A DNA stretch of 64,000 nt from Rhineura floridana (lineage: Eukaryota > Chordata > Lepidosauria > Squamata > Rhineuridae). The stretch covers positions 225,661,943 to 225,725,942 of the forward strand of contig NC_084482.1 of assembly GCF_030035675.1 (NCBI RefSeq). Reading direction: 5' to 3'. Every line of letters starts with the position of its first letter. The first letter of the stretch is position 1. Under the pieces are notes generated by a model. That model saw nothing but the letters and a program-made list of their open reading frames with translations. It did not search any database and had not been told where the DNA came from. Below are positions 10,167-22,060 of this stretch, piece by piece. The translations under genes were made by a program, and so were the position numbers.

Positions 10167-11107
10167 CTGAAAGGGAAGAGGGAGAAAAAAATAATGTTGG
10201 AATTTCAAGGCAAAGACAAAGGATCACATTAGAGATCAAGTCCAACAAGCTACTTCTCCATTTTTCCATCTCCACAGTTCTCCCCCTTTCTGTTTCTATG
10301 CCCAGCTGAAACCAAGGTTATCTGAATATTCTACAGCGTCACACAACATTAATCCCTCTCAGGTCCATATTCCACTTCGTATCACTAGGCCCAGATGTGT
10401 CTTGTTTTTCCTTCTACTGTGATACAACGGAGATATATTTCTAAAATAATACGCAATAAGAAATGGGGTTAGGGGGAAGAGAAATGCAGAAATGAAATTA
10501 CTTTTTCTAGGAGAATAATACTGGCTTGGAAAATTACTCTTAGAATATATCAGTAGAAGACAAGCAAATTAAATCCGTTCTCCACATTTCTGCAGTAATT
10601 TCTGATTTTTTAAAAAATCATCCTCATTAGTGCAAATTTACCCTAATAAACACATTTTTGTAGGGAGATTTGGCCAGTGTACACATTTTTGCCAGCCATT
10701 TCTTGTCAAATACATTTTTGCTTGTTATTTTGACTCATATATTCATTCTTACGCACACTTTCCACTAATATATCATTTTTGCAAACATTGGCTGGCTGGC
10801 AAACTACATTGCAAAGTCTGAATAAGTGCAGATTTCCAAGGATGCCTGTGTCTGTGCTCACAGTTTCAGAAAGTGCAAATTGGATTAATTTGGCTTGAAA
10901 TTCCCACCCATCCGAAGTCAGCTGCGAGGGGAAGAACTGTGAAAGAGACAGCCCCAGGAGAAAGCCTCAGGCTACAGCCCTCTTCGGTGAGCCAGAGAAC
11001 ATTAGCAACAAAACCCTGATGCACGCAGTCAGTTACCGTAACCAGGAACATCAAAATCGTCAAAAGACGAGAATACCTTGGCCAAGTTACCTACCCTCAT
11101 TATGCTT
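10167..11107 (-). other. Intron of ZNF A between KRAB and finger exons
   Basis: 10170-10880 matches the unit B intron (24630-25330 and 26845-26930), with two insertions in B. The rest shows no gene. Confidence 0.6.
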
Positions 11108-11197
11108 TCAGTTCCCTGCAATGAATCCCTGCATTGAGCAGGGGGTTGGACTCAATGGCCTTACAGGGCCCTTCCAACTCTACTATTCTATGATTCA
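11108..11197 (+). mobile_element. CR1 LINE 3' terminus
   Basis: GGGGGTTGGACTCAATGGCC, CTTCCAACTCTACTATTC and a final TTCTATGATTC match the typical CR1 3' end and its short ATTCTATG-type terminal repeat. Confidence 0.85.
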
Positions 11198-11649
11198 TAA
11201 TCCATAATAAAGGGTTTTGAGGAGGGAAAGTAAGATTAGAAAACTGAGAAAAACGGTAAGAGCTTTTCTTTCCACTTTTACCCCAGCTCACCTGTCGAAT
11301 CGCCTTTACTGGCTAGATCCTAAGGTAGAGGCAGGACTGGATGAGTGCAGGCAGTCCTTTATGCAACCCAGTCCTCGAGTTGCTCAGGGCTTTAAAGTGT
11401 TTGAGGATGTATATAAGATATCATGTAACTTTATAACTGGGGAGTCATTCCTTTCCCGGTACATAGAAACACCTCCCTTGTTAACAATCGCACAACATGG
11501 ATCAGTTACCCCTGAAAATTCTACATGTTTGAAGTTGTGAATCAGACCATTGATCTATGTGGCCCAGAATTGTTTGCTCCAACAGCAATTGGTATTCACA
11601 AGCAAAGTGTTGCCATCCTAGCTAGTAGCCATTGATAGCATTATCAGTC
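11198..11649. other. Unassigned intron sequence
   Basis: No gene or clear repeat. The last part (AGCTAGTAGCCATTGATAGC, near 11618-11638) resembles the CR1-like 3' region found at 49730-49770. Confidence 0.4.
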
Positions 11650-13095
11650 ATTAATTTGTCCAACCTGGGGACCAGTGGAATCCACTGGATTCCTCAATGC
11701 CCTGGGGGAGATTCCAGGAAATAGTGCAGGTAACCCTGTTGAAGCCCTTGTCAAACAACGAGGTGCTTCGGATCTTGACACGCTTTCCCCTGACAGCCCT
11801 CTCCGGCATTGTGGAGCCTGGTTTGCACCTTGGTACACCAGTGAGCTAAGGGCAATGAAACAGGCTGGACGACAGCTAGAACGCAAATGGTGAAAGATGT
11901 GCTGTGAGGCTGATCCGGCATGAGTAAAACATCATAACCGTGCCTACTGTGTGGCGGTGAGGGTGGCGGAGAAGGCCCACTTCTCTGCCTCCATCACATC
12001 CTCAAGTAGCCATCCAGTGGAGCTTTTGCGTATTGTCAGGGGTCTGTTGACATCAACTCCAGGAAATGGAGTCTTAGACCCTTCGGAGGCCCACTGTGAA
12101 TTGTCTGCAAGGCACTTTGAGGGTAAAGTTGCTCGCCTCCATAGCAGTCTTGATGCCCCCTCCACATATACTGTAGTCCCCAATGAGGTGACCAGTGAAA
12201 TGTTTGCTGCAATTTCTTGGGAACGGTTTCAGTTGATGCAGCCTGATGACGTAGACAAGGTGCTTGCGATGATGCGGCAAGCGATGATGATCCTCTTGAC
12301 CCTTGCCCTTCTTAATAATAATAATAATAAATTTTATTTCTGAGTCGCCTATCTGGCCGAATCAACGGCCACTCTTCTTGGCTTATTAAAGCTTGCCATG
12401 GGGGTTTGACCAAGTGGATCCAGGGTGTGGTCAACACATCATTGCAGGAGGGAGTGGTTCTAACCGTCCTGAAAGAAGCAGTGATTTGACCGCTCCTGAA
12501 AAAGCTCACCCTGGACCCATTGGTCTGCAACAATTACCGACTGGTCACAAATACCCCCTTCTTAGGGAAGGTGATTGCGAGGGTTGTGGCGCAGCAATTG
12601 CAAGTACTCTCGGATGAAACAGATTATCTTGACCCATCCCAGTCTGGGTTCAGCAGATACCATCTTATCGGGAGGTCCGTTCTGCACAACATAGGAAATG
12701 GACCTTTAGTGTGGCGGCACCTACCCTTTGGAATTTCCTCCCCTTAAATATTAGACAGGCGCCATCTCTCTTATGTTCTTGGCATGTACTGAAGACCTTC
12801 CTCTTTCAACAAGCCTTTTAAGTCGAGACCTTATCCCCTTCTGCATCTGTGTTGGAATTGCTTTTTAATGTGTTTTTAAAGCTTTCTTTTTAAAGAAAAC
12901 AGTATGTTTTTCACTTTTTTAAAAAAGGTGCCTTGAAAGCTTTTTAAAAATGTTTTTAAAGATGTTTTGTTTTAATGTATTTTAAAGTCTGTTTTTATGC
13001 TTTTAAAACTGTTTTAGTGCTTTTGTTTCTGCCCTGGGCTCCTGCTGGGAGGAAGGGTGGGCTATAAATCAAATCATAAATCAAATAGATAAATA
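11650..13095 (+). mobile_element. L2-like LINE relic, internally deleted
   Basis: Frames such as STGFLNALGEIPG...NPVEALVKQRGA and APWYTSELRAMKQA match the EN-RT linker of the L2-like element at 17853-21590 (IGFLNALG...APWYMPRLWGLRQE). A later part, LERVVAQQ-like then DPSQSGF, is the start of RT. Most of the RT core is missing and the sequence jumps to the C-terminus and 3' UTR, ending in CTATAAATCAAAT and an ATAA-type tail at about 13050-13110. Many stops. Confidence 0.75.
12311..12375 (-). mobile_element. Nested L2-like 3' end fragment
   Basis: (AAT)n followed by AATTTTATTTCTGAGTCGCC and GGCCGAATCAACGGCCACT, the same 3' end as the element starting at 17853. It is inserted in the plus-strand L2 relic in the opposite direction. 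Confidence 0.7.
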
Positions 13096-14270
13096 AATAA
13101 ATAAAATATTATGCAGTAAGAAGCTGGGTAAAGGGGAAGAGACATGCCGTAAGATTGAAACTGGACACAGCTCACTGCACACTGATTCCCATGAATTTGA
13201 CTGCAGTCAGAAGAGGTGGTCAGAGAGAGATATAGGAACACGGGAAGTTGCCTTGTATGGAATCAGGGCAATGGTCCCTCCAGCAAAGTGTCATCTATGC
13301 TGTTTAGAAGCTGCTCAGTGGGGTTTTAGCGGTACTTGAAGAGTCCAAGGATTAACCCTGTGTTCTCTCGCTGACCTAAGATAGGGACAGCAGAAGACCA
13401 ACATTATACAAATTTGAGATGATGCTCTGAACTGTAAGGGGAACTCCTTACCAGTCAACACACAGCAGGGTGTACAATTCACTGGCAACCTTTCAATTTA
13501 GGCACAGGTATCGCATCATCGTATTGTTCCCATTATAACCTTTCCCAAGATACTTTTCATCCTCAGAGCCCTGTCCAATTGGATCTTTTCCCTCCAGTGT
13601 GGAGATGAAGCCCAGATTGCATATTTCCTTCAAAGAAACAGATAAGCTAGTTCACTCTGAATACAAAATAGTCCAGGCAATCCATGTACACCTATTGCTA
13701 TGGCCCCTCCCTAAAGCAAAAAAAAAAAAGCAGGCTCTTAGATCTCCTGGTGATGAACAGTACAGGGGTGTGTGGATCTCACTCGAACTTGAGAACTTGC
13801 TGGGACGTAAATCTGATAGATAAATAAAACTTGTGAATAGGTAACTGTATATCAAGCTCAGCTGAGTGGGACAACGGAAAACAATTCACCTATCTTAATT
13901 TGGGAGATTTCTCAGAAGAGGGAAAGGCAAGCTCAACCTGGACACCACCCCTCCTCTTCATAAGAACAGCCCTGCAGGATCAGATCGCAGCCTATCTAGT
14001 CCAGCATCCTCACAGTGCCTAGGTAGATCAGTATGGGAAGTCCACAGGGAGGACATAAAGACAACATCCGTCTGCAGCTATGCTTCCCCTGAATCGAGAG
14101 GTGGCACATAGCCATCATGCTTCCCTGGGCCCTTTCAGAGGAAGGGTGGGAAAGAATGATTGTGGGTGGCGATACCAGGCCCCAAGAATAATTTCGTAAT
14201 GGGGATGTGCTGTGATTCCCCTGATCAAAACGCTCAGGGAGATCCTGAGATGAAGCACCCAAAAGAAGTT
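13096..14270. other. ZNF A intron segment shared with unit C
   Basis: Nearly collinear with 29740-30705 of unit C, for example GTCAACACACAGCAGGGTGT and GACAACGGAAAACAATTCAC. Around 13960-14130 it contains an antisense CR1-like 3' fragment (ATAAGAACAGCCCTGCAGGA). No exon recognised. Confidence 0.6.
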
Positions 14271-14975
14271 ATGCTGTAGTAATGGGTGACTTCAGCTCCC
14301 TTCACACAGACAGGTGAGATTCCCTGAATGACTATGTCCTAAAGCAGTTGGTCCTTGAACTGAACAGATGAGGGTCAGCCTGGACTTAATCTGAAATGGC
14401 GCTCAGGATCTGGTATGAGATGTGTTGGTGAACCAACTGGGAGCAGTGATCATAGTACATTAAATTAAACATACATGCAAATTGCCAATTGCCAAGAAAA
14501 CCCCACACAACCACATTCAAAGGAAGAAACTTCTCAAAAATGAGGAGATTGGTAAAAAGGAGGTTGAAAGGCAAAGTCAAGGGGAACAAATTACTCCAAA
14601 ATGCTTGGGAGCTGTTTAAAAACACAATAGTAGAAGCTCCACTGGAACATATACCACAGTTCAGGAAAGGTATGATCAGGGCCAAGAGGATGCCGTGGTA
14701 AATAAGCAGTCAAAGACACTGTTAGAGATAAGAAGGCTTCCTTCAAAATAATGGAACACAAACTTTGCAAAAGAAATGCAAGTGGACAATAAGAGATGCT
14801 AACAAAGAACTTTAAGAGCACATTGCTAAAAACACAAAGACCAAGAACAAAATTTTTAAATACACTAGTAACAGGAGACTGTCTACAGGGGTGGTTGGCC
14901 CTTGGATGACAAGGAAGTTAAAAGAGTGCTAAAGAATGACAACGAGACTGCAGAAATGCTGAATGAATTCTTGCC
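14271..14975 (+). mobile_element. CR1 LINE relic (EN to start of RT)
   Basis: Translation fragments VMGDFSS near 14285 (CR1 endonuclease MGDFN) and FFKYTSNRR-like / LNEFLPSL-like near 14850-14970 (sequence before RT in CR1 ORF2) are collinear with CR1 but decayed. The first half is shared with unit C at 30710-31146. Confidence 0.65.
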
Positions 14976-15222
14976 TTCTCTACTGCAACAAGCAATGGAT
15001 CCCCAGGATCTGAGGCAGACAAACCCCTTTCCCGGCATCTGCCACCGAATCTTTCATGTGCAAAGCAGGTACTAACCCCTTGAGCTGCGGTCCCTCCCCA
15101 AATGTCCAGGGCCAAGGCACCCATTTCCATAACAGCATCCCTGCAGTGGAGGGTTAAATGGCACTAATACTAAATCCATACCTTCAACATTTATCGGTCA
15201 AGAAAAAAACAAGTGTCCTTAC

Positions 15223-15349
15223 CTAGAGAGGCCACCATGTCATATATCTCATCCGTGACTTCCCTGTGCAGAGCTCTTTGGCCGGGATCCAGAAGAGCAC
15301 ACTCCTCCTCCGTGAAATCCATGGCCACCTCCTCAAAGGTCACCGGACC
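15223..15349 (-). CDS. ZNF A KRAB-A box exon
   Basis: Exactly 127 bp, the standard KRAB-A exon length, between the acceptor CTTCCAG and the donor GTAAG. It encodes [16 protein letters not shown] then [15 protein letters not shown], ending DMVASL plus one base. KRAB-A binds TRIM28/KAP1 and recruits silencing factors. The tryptophan of the critical EEW motif is Cys here (EEC), while the copy in unit C keeps Trp. Val is also replaced by Met at residue 10 of the exon product. It splices in phase onto the 8347-10166 exon. It probably has reduced TRIM28 binding. No coding exon upstream was found in this unit. Confidence 0.85.
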
Positions 15350-16179
15350 CTGGAAGGAGGAGAAGAGATAATTTCTCCAACTTGCACCACGGAGTAACAG
15401 AGTAATTGCATGTGAGCTTTTGTTGATTTATCACCCCTGTAGTCGCTGTTAGATCTTGCAGTGAAATCCGCTAACTTGGATGGCTTTATAAGAGGATTAG
15501 ATAAATTAATGGAGGATAACACTATCGGTGGCTGCTGGCCGTGATGCTTCCACTGTTGGAGGCAGTATGCTGGGGATCGTGACATAGTAAAGTGGCCCCC
15601 AGAAAGCGGATCAGCTGGTGAGGAAATGCGGCCATCAAACTGGACAGTGCCCTCCCCTGCTCTAACCAAAACATTGTTGACAGGCTCTCATCCTGCCCCA
15701 CCCTACAGGGTTGTTGTGAGCATTGGCCAGCAATTGTACTTTGGGCCCCCTATAGCACTTAGGAGGCCGTCCTGTCAATATGGATGAGCCTAAGGCAAAT
15801 GGTGAGCCTGTGCAGAAGCGCTTCATATGATGGGTTTTTATAACTTTAATAAGTTATCTTTTACTTTCAATTTATATCTTTTACTTTCAATTGTTATTAC
15901 CTGAAGGTCACTTTGAATGCACATATTTGTGTAGAAAAGAGACTAATAAATTTAATAAACAAATAAAAGAAAAATAAATAAACATTATTTATCAGCTGCT
16001 TGTTACCAGAAGGTCTCCAAGACCCTCTGCACCCCTGAGCTGGGCCAGACCTGAACAAGGAGGCGAGATCCACCAGGCGGCTTTGCCCTCCCCCTCCAAC
16101 AGACTCCTGCCTGCAGGCTGTTTATTGAGAAGGCCAAATATTCACCCCCCCCAAAAAGCACCCCTCATTTCCCTTGCCT
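15350..16179 (-). other. Upstream intron of ZNF A, with a deletion relative to unit C
   Basis: Collinear with 35068-35301 and then, after the junction at 15587/15588, with 36419-36990. The 1117 bp present in unit C between these (35302-36418), including the linker exon, is absent. A sense CR1-like 3' fragment is visible at about 15460-15570. Confidence 0.7.
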
Positions 16180-17852
16180 AAGAGGAAACCCAAAATCTAA
16201 ATGGGTCTCTCCCTCCCGCTTTGGCGCGCAAAAGCAGCACAGCATTCTCCAATGTGCCCCCCAACAGAGCCCTTTCCTCTGCATCAAGACCCCCCTTTCC
16301 TCCCCCCATCTGAGCTGCACATCGTCCCTGGAGAGAGGGGGCTGGTCTGCAAGGAGGGGAAGCAGCTGCCCCCTTTTGCAGCTGGACCGCATGGATCACC
16401 CCCCCTTTCCGTGGATTCCCAGAGGAGGAGGGGAGCTCTCTCCTCCTTCTCCCTCCACCCGGCCCCCCAAAAGCAAATCTTGCCCCTCCCCAATATGTCG
16501 CACCTCTTTTCCCTCCAGGCGCTCCAGCCTCCTCCTCCTCTCCTGGCTCTTTCAGTCTTTCTCCTTCCGGATTAGGAAGGGCGACCCCTCCCCTCCCCCT
16601 TGGGGCTAACCCTTCCCGCCTCGGCAGGAACCAGAGCTCAAGGTCCTTGACCCACATGAGGCCTGGGGGGGCAACACCCCACCCCTCCTCCTCTCAGTCC
16701 TCCAGTGGGTCAAGGAACCGAGCTCGGGTGACTATTTGGGAATGGGGCAACGCGGAAGGAAGGAGAAAGATTTGCTTTGGGGAGGTGGAACGACAAGGAA
16801 GGAAGAGCCCCCCACTCACCCTCCCTCCCAGAATCCACAGAGAGGAAGGAAGGGGCTTGATCCAGACCCAGACCCCTGCAAAGTGGGGCTCAAACTGCAG
16901 GCTGCCTCCATTGCGACATCCCCGGCTTGAAGCAGCCCCCTCACGCCCTCCCTGCAGGTCGACCCAGGGAATGGGCGGGGCCTGGGGGGAGAGGAGGCAC
17001 CCTTGCTGGGGTGGTTGTGCTCCTTCAGGGCCCCACAGCTGGAGGGGGAGAGCCTGCAGGGATTCCCTGGATCCTGCAAAGTGGCTGCTCACTTTCCCCC
17101 CTCCTGCTAGGCAAGTAAAATGGGGGTAATGGGGGGGATTTGAAACTGACCACGCCCCTTAATGGCCTTCTGACGTGCCTCAAGGCGGAGGCTGGAGGGA
17201 GGAAATGAATAATGCCCCCCCCCCAGGAGAAACTCCGACTTCTTAGCCGGCAAGAAAGCCAGAGAATTCTATAGACGGACGTGCAACCCTTCCTCCCAGC
17301 GAGCAAGAGGAAGACCATCACAGGCCAAGGAACCATTTTGCTGCTATTTTTGTGCACTGAGAAGAGTCTTCTAACATGTATCCTTGACCTTTCCTGCAGA
17401 TTGGAGCCAATCTGAGTGAAAGGGGGCGAGTTAGCCACTGAGAACACTCTTCTCATCAGCTAACACGCTCACCTTTCATGATGATTGGCTCCTAGGGATG
17501 TCTGTTGTGGGAAAAGGCATTAATAGGGATCTCATTCCCAACCCAGCAGCAAAAAAGGGGGGAGGGGCATGACCCTGCACTTCTGAATTTCAGACTACAC
17601 TGCTGCACCCCATGCTTGGTTCAGGGAATCACCACCCAGCGGGATGCTTGCCTCAGATACGCTCCCTTCACCCCAAGATTCAGACCTTCCACCTTTTGTC
17701 CCACCCAAAATGGGACCACTGCTGTTCCCTGTTATCACAATAGGATGTAGGCACAGAAACTTGATAGGACCCTGATAGGGTAGCACACGTGACCAGGAAT
17801 TTAAATGAACCAGATAACTGTATTCACTAATAGGCAAAAACCCTTGCGGTTT
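16180..17852 (-). promoter_or_regulatory. GC-rich promoter / 5' region of ZNF unit A
   Basis: Duplicate of 3590-5650 and, in its left part, of 36990-37490. It holds CpG-rich and poly-pyrimidine tracts and CCAAT motifs near 17400-17490. The first exon is not defined. The region ends where the L2-like LINE inserted at 17853; its original continuation is at 21591. Confidence 0.5.
17416..17486. mobile_element. MITE M4, short palindrome
   Basis: GAAAGGGGGCGAGTTAGCCA faces TCAGCTAACACGCTCACCTTTC, a compact copy of the M1 family. CCAAT motifs (GAGCCAATC at 17404 and GATTGGCTC at 17482) lie directly beside it. Confidence 0.6.
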
Positions 17853-18084
17853 AATAATAATAAAATAAAATTTTATTTGTTAGTCGCCTATCCGGCCGAA
17901 TTAACGGCCACTAGGCAACGTACATTTCCAATAAATTTTATCCAAGATAAAACCAATAAAGACATACTCAACCATTAAAAACACCACTCTTTCAAGTGGT
18001 CAGCAACATAAAAAACCTAACCCTCCCCAGAAGTGCCATAGGCCTGTCTGAACAGCCAGGTTTTTAAGGCTTGGCGAAAGCCTA

Positions 18085-21043
18085 TCAAGGAGGGGGCATG
18101 GCGGAGATCGAAAGGGAGTTCCAGAGGGTGGGAGCAACAATTGAAAATGCCCTCTCTCTGGTTCGCACCAGCCTAGCTATTTCAGCTGGGGGAATCGAGA
18201 GAAGGTCTTGTGTGGCTGATCTAGTTAGGCGGCCTAATTGGTGATGCTGGAGGCGGTCCTTAAGATAAACTGGGCCGAAACCGTATAGGGCTTTAAAGGT
18301 CAGTACCAGCACCTTGAATTGGGCCCGGTAAACAACTGGTAACCAGTGTAGATCTATTAACACTGGTGTGATGTGATCACGGCAACGACAGTTCCCAATT
18401 AAACAAGCCGCCGCATTCTGTATCAGCTGTAATTTCCAGATCGTCTTCAAGGGCAGCCCCATGTAGAGTGCATTACAGTAGTCTAAGCGAGAGGAGACCA
18501 GGGCATGTACCACTCGTGGGAGCAGGTGGACAGGAAGGTAGGGCCGCAGCTTCCGTATCAGATGAAGTTGATACCAAGCTGCCTGGCTCACTGCCAAAAC
18601 CTGGGCCTCCATGGACAGTTGGGAGGAGTTGAGAATGACCCCGAGGCTGCGGACCTGGTCTTTCAGGGGTAATTTTACTCCATTAAGTACCAGGTCTATA
18701 TCTCCCAACTTATTCTTATCTCCGACGAGCAATACCTCTGTCTTATCAGGGTTTAGTTTCAGCCTATTCCTTCCCATCCATTCACTAACGGATTCCAGGC
18801 ACTTGGACATGGTATCTACAGCCAACCTTGGTGAGGACTTAAACGAGAGATAGAGCTGAGTGTCATCCGCATATTACTGACACTGCAGTCCAAATCTCCT
18901 GATGATGGCTCCCAGCAGCTTCACATAGATGTTAAATAGCATGGGGGAGAGGATAGAACCCTGTGGCACTCCACAATTGAGAGGCCAAGGGTCTGAGACC
19001 TCATCCCCCAAAGCCACCCGTTGGTGCCTGTCAGAAAGATAGGAACGAAGCCGCCGTAAAACGGTGCCCCCTATTCCTAATCCTTCCAGGCGATCTAAAA
19101 GGATACTGTGGTCAACAGTATCGAAAGCCGCTGAGAGGTCCAGGAGGACGAGGAGGGTATGTTCTCCCCTATCCAACGCCCTCCTCATATCATCCACCAG
19201 GGCGACCAAGGCTGTTTCAGTTCCATGTCCAGTCCTGAAACCCAACTGGAATGGATCCAAATAATTTGTTTCATCCAAGTGTGCCTGCAATTGTTTGGCC
19301 ACCACTCGCCTTGCCCAAGAATGGTAAGTTAGAGACTGGGCGGAAGTTGTTTAACTCTTGAGGATCCAAGGAGGACTTTTTCAAGATGGGATTGATTATT
19401 GCCTCCTTGAGGGTTGATGGCATTGCACCCTCTTCCAAGGATGCATTTACCACTGCCTTGACCCTTTCGCTCAGCCTCTCTTTACAGCTCATAATGAGCC
19501 ATGATGGGCAAGGATCTAGTAGACAGGTGGTTGGCTTCACAGTCGAGAGCACCTTGTCCACTTCCTCAGAAGGAAGAGGCTGAAAACGATCCCATCGGAC
19601 CGGAATGCAACTGGCCGACTCTAGCTCACTTCCTGTATCCACAGCGTACGGAATCATACTTTTCAGGCGCTCGATTTTATCAGCAAAGTGTTTAGCAAAT
19701 ATGTCGCAGGAGGCTTTGGAGTGTTCTATGGGTTCCTGGGCAACTGGACCGACCAGGCTTCGGACCACTTGGAACAACCTCCTGGGACAACACTCTGCAG
19801 ACGCAATAGAGGCACCAAAGAAATCTCTCTTCGTTGCCTTTGTTGCCACCTGGTAGGCAGCTATTGCTGCTCTAACCAGTGTCCGATCGTCTTCAGAGCA
19901 GGATTTCCGCCACCGGCGCTCTAATCGTCTCACCTCCTGTCTCAGACCCCACAACCGTGGCATATACCAGGGTGCTATCTGAGTTCTAGTCAGGGGGAGA
20001 GGATGTTTCAGAGCCACCCGGTTTATTGCCCTAGTGATCTCCCCATTCCATTCCATCACCAGGGCTTCAACCGGGCGTCCTTCAGCAGGCTCCAAAACTC
20101 CCAGCGCATTCAGGAATCCTATAGGATCCATCAGGCGTCTGGGGCGGACCATCCTAATCGGTCCTTGTCCCCTGCGGAGGGTGTGTGGCATTGAGAGGTC
20201 TATATTCACCAGGTAGTGATCTGACCATGACACGGGGTAAGAGAAAACAGGCCCCATTTTCAGAGCACTTTCCTCCCCTCTCGAGATAAACACAAGGTCT
20301 AGAGCATGACCGGCTACGTGGGTGGGCCCTATAGTACTGAGGTGAAGTTCCCAGGAAGTCATGGTTTCCATGAAATCCCGAGGGGCTCCAGTGAGGACAG
20401 TCTCAGCATGCACATTGAAGTCCCCCATAACCGAAAGATTGGGGGAGAGCATCCGTACATCCGCAACCACCTCAAGCACCTCGGCCAGGGAGTCTGCTGT
20501 GCAGCGGGGTGGGCGGTACACAAGCAGGATCCCTAAACTGCCCTTTGGGCCCAACCTCCAGTACATGCAATCAACAAACTTGGTTCCGTGGAGAGGAGAT
20601 CTGGCAAAAACTAAGGACTCCCGATAGATGACAGCCACTCCCCCTCCCCGCCTACCAACCCTCGGCTGGTGTGCGTATTGGAAACCGGCTGGACACATGG
20701 CCCCCAGCGTGGGGGCTGAGGTCTCATCCAGCCAGGTCTCCGTAATACATACCAGGTCTGCGCCCTCATCCAGGATCATATCATGGATGATCAATGTTTT
20801 TTGGGCCACAGACCTGGCGTTACACAACAGCAGACGAAGGTTGGACGGAGTCCTGCTTCCCCCAGTATTCTTTTGGTTATGGACAGGCCCGGAGCAAGGG
20901 ATGGATATGATACATCTATCCCTTGTTCCCCTAAGTTGGTGTGGCCTGCCACGTACACCTATCCAGGATCTGCCGCCCAGCCTTTTCATATCGTGGCTAC
21001 CCATCCTCTGCATGGTACCCCCCTCCAATCCGCACACGGCCAT
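18085..21043 (-). pseudogene. L2-like ORF2: AP endonuclease and reverse transcriptase
   Basis: Copies the element RNA into DNA at a nicked target. Endonuclease motifs are visible in order: LLLCNARSV, ITETWLDE, GGGVAVIYRE, LLVYRPP, MGDFNVHAE and SDHYLVNIDL. RT motifs follow: [63 protein letters not shown] and the C-terminal LDYCNALYMGLP / HWLPVVYRAQFKVL blocks. Two defects separate it from an open frame: a frameshift close to 19310 after FLGK, and an in-frame TAA at 18874-18876 directly before YADD (Gln codon in relatives). Otherwise well preserved, so fairly young. Confidence 0.85.
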
Positions 21044-21055
21044 CCTCCTTGTTTG

Positions 21056-21540
21056 TCACTCAGACAGGCTCCCCATCCCTAGGGCGTCCCGATGTGTCAC
21101 TGCTAGGGAACTTGTGGTAGACCATGAGGTAGATGAAAGAGTTAGTGGGGTTCTCCCTTGTTCATATGGACGGGTGGGTTCATACTTCGCATCCCCCTCC
21201 TGCGCAGTATCTGTCTTGTCACCCTGAAAATCCGGGCAGCGGCTGTGGATCTTTGTCAGCTGTGTTGACAGTTGCTCAAGTCTACATAATATTTCCATAC
21301 GATCTTCTAAGGCAAGAGCTCCAAATGATTGTAAAAGTGCCTCTTCTACCTGCACATATAGAATACTAGATTCGTCAATCGAATGAGGAGACATTTGCGG
21401 TATAAAGATCATGTTCTCTTTTTGGGGAGCTGTCTTTTCCTTTTTAGGACTTTCTTCTGGGGTCTCCAGATCAATGAGCCATCCATATTTATTGTCTTGA
21501 AGGAAATTTGGGCGAGGCCGGGGGTTCGAAAACAAGGATT
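21056..21540 (-). CDS. L2-like ORF1 or 5' extension
   Basis: Open frame of about 160 residues ending 12 bp upstream of the ORF2 frame. It has a helical stretch (LQSFGALALEDRMEILCRLE) that may be a coiled coil, and Lys/Glu-rich parts. No zinc knuckle or esterase motif was recognised. The frame runs on to 21610, but the first residues come from flanking host DNA. It probably encodes the element's ORF1-type nucleic-acid chaperone, 5'-truncated; this is inference from position. Confidence 0.45.
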
Positions 21541-21590
21541 CTGGTAGTGCCTTGTTTTCAAAGAACCTCCCAGGAACAATGTCCCATTTA

Positions 21591-21990
21591 GCAACGTACC
21601 TATAGCCCACAGTTATTTCTATAAAACTTTTAAAAGCAGGGAAATGGGGCAGCTATAGTGAATGCACCAGGGGAGCAGGAGACCTGACCTCCTCTCTGAG
21701 ATATTGGACTGCCCTACAAATTTGTCAGAATGCAAACACAATTTGGGTTGGTCTTTCAGAGTCCGATCCGCTTACTGTGTAGCTGGGAAGAATTTGGTAA
21801 CATGTGCCTCTGCGCATATGGTGAGTTTTGTCTGTCCAGAACCTTCCAACATTCAGCTTCATTGGATGCCCACCCACCCACTTTCTCCTGAGGGAAAAGC
21901 ACACTCTCCTACCCCGACACACACAGGTGTGCAAAATCGCTGCTTCCTGCCCCATGTCAAGGATCGAGGGCCTCCAGGCAACGCCCTCCC
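21591..21990 (+). repeat. R1 repeat copy upstream of unit A
   Basis: Continues the R1 copy cut by the LINE at 17853. It has CACCAGGGGAGCAGGAGACC, GGGTTGGTCTTTCAGAGTCC and GCATATGGTGAGTTTTG. Matches 5660-6170 without the internal repeat there. Confidence 0.65.
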
Positions 21991-22060
21991 CCCATGAACC
22001 TGTGGGGCAGAGAAAGAGCACCATGGACCTCATACCTTCCCCCAAGGGGTCCCCACCTGA

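Larger units (their letters stand above)
17853..21590 (-). mobile_element. Nearly complete L2-like LINE
   Basis: A 3.7-kb minus-strand LINE. The 3' end is a (AATAAT)-type tail at 17853 with TTAGTCGCCTATCCGGCCGA. Coding sequence for ORF2 (EN+RT) follows, then an ORF1-like frame toward 21590. It interrupts host sequence: ACCCTTGCGGTTTA to the left and ACGTACCTATAGCCCACAG to the right are contiguous in R1 copies without the insertion (for example 59297-59332). Any target duplication is very short (possibly TTTA). It is absent from the matching place in unit Z (5660), so it inserted after the Z/A duplication or was private to A. Confidence 0.85.

Noticed and set aside
10167-10275. N-terminal extension [13 protein letters not shown] of the ZNF A frame (also in B at 24627-24735)
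   Set aside because: It reads through the polypyrimidine tract and acceptor; KRAB phase fits a start of the exon at 10166.
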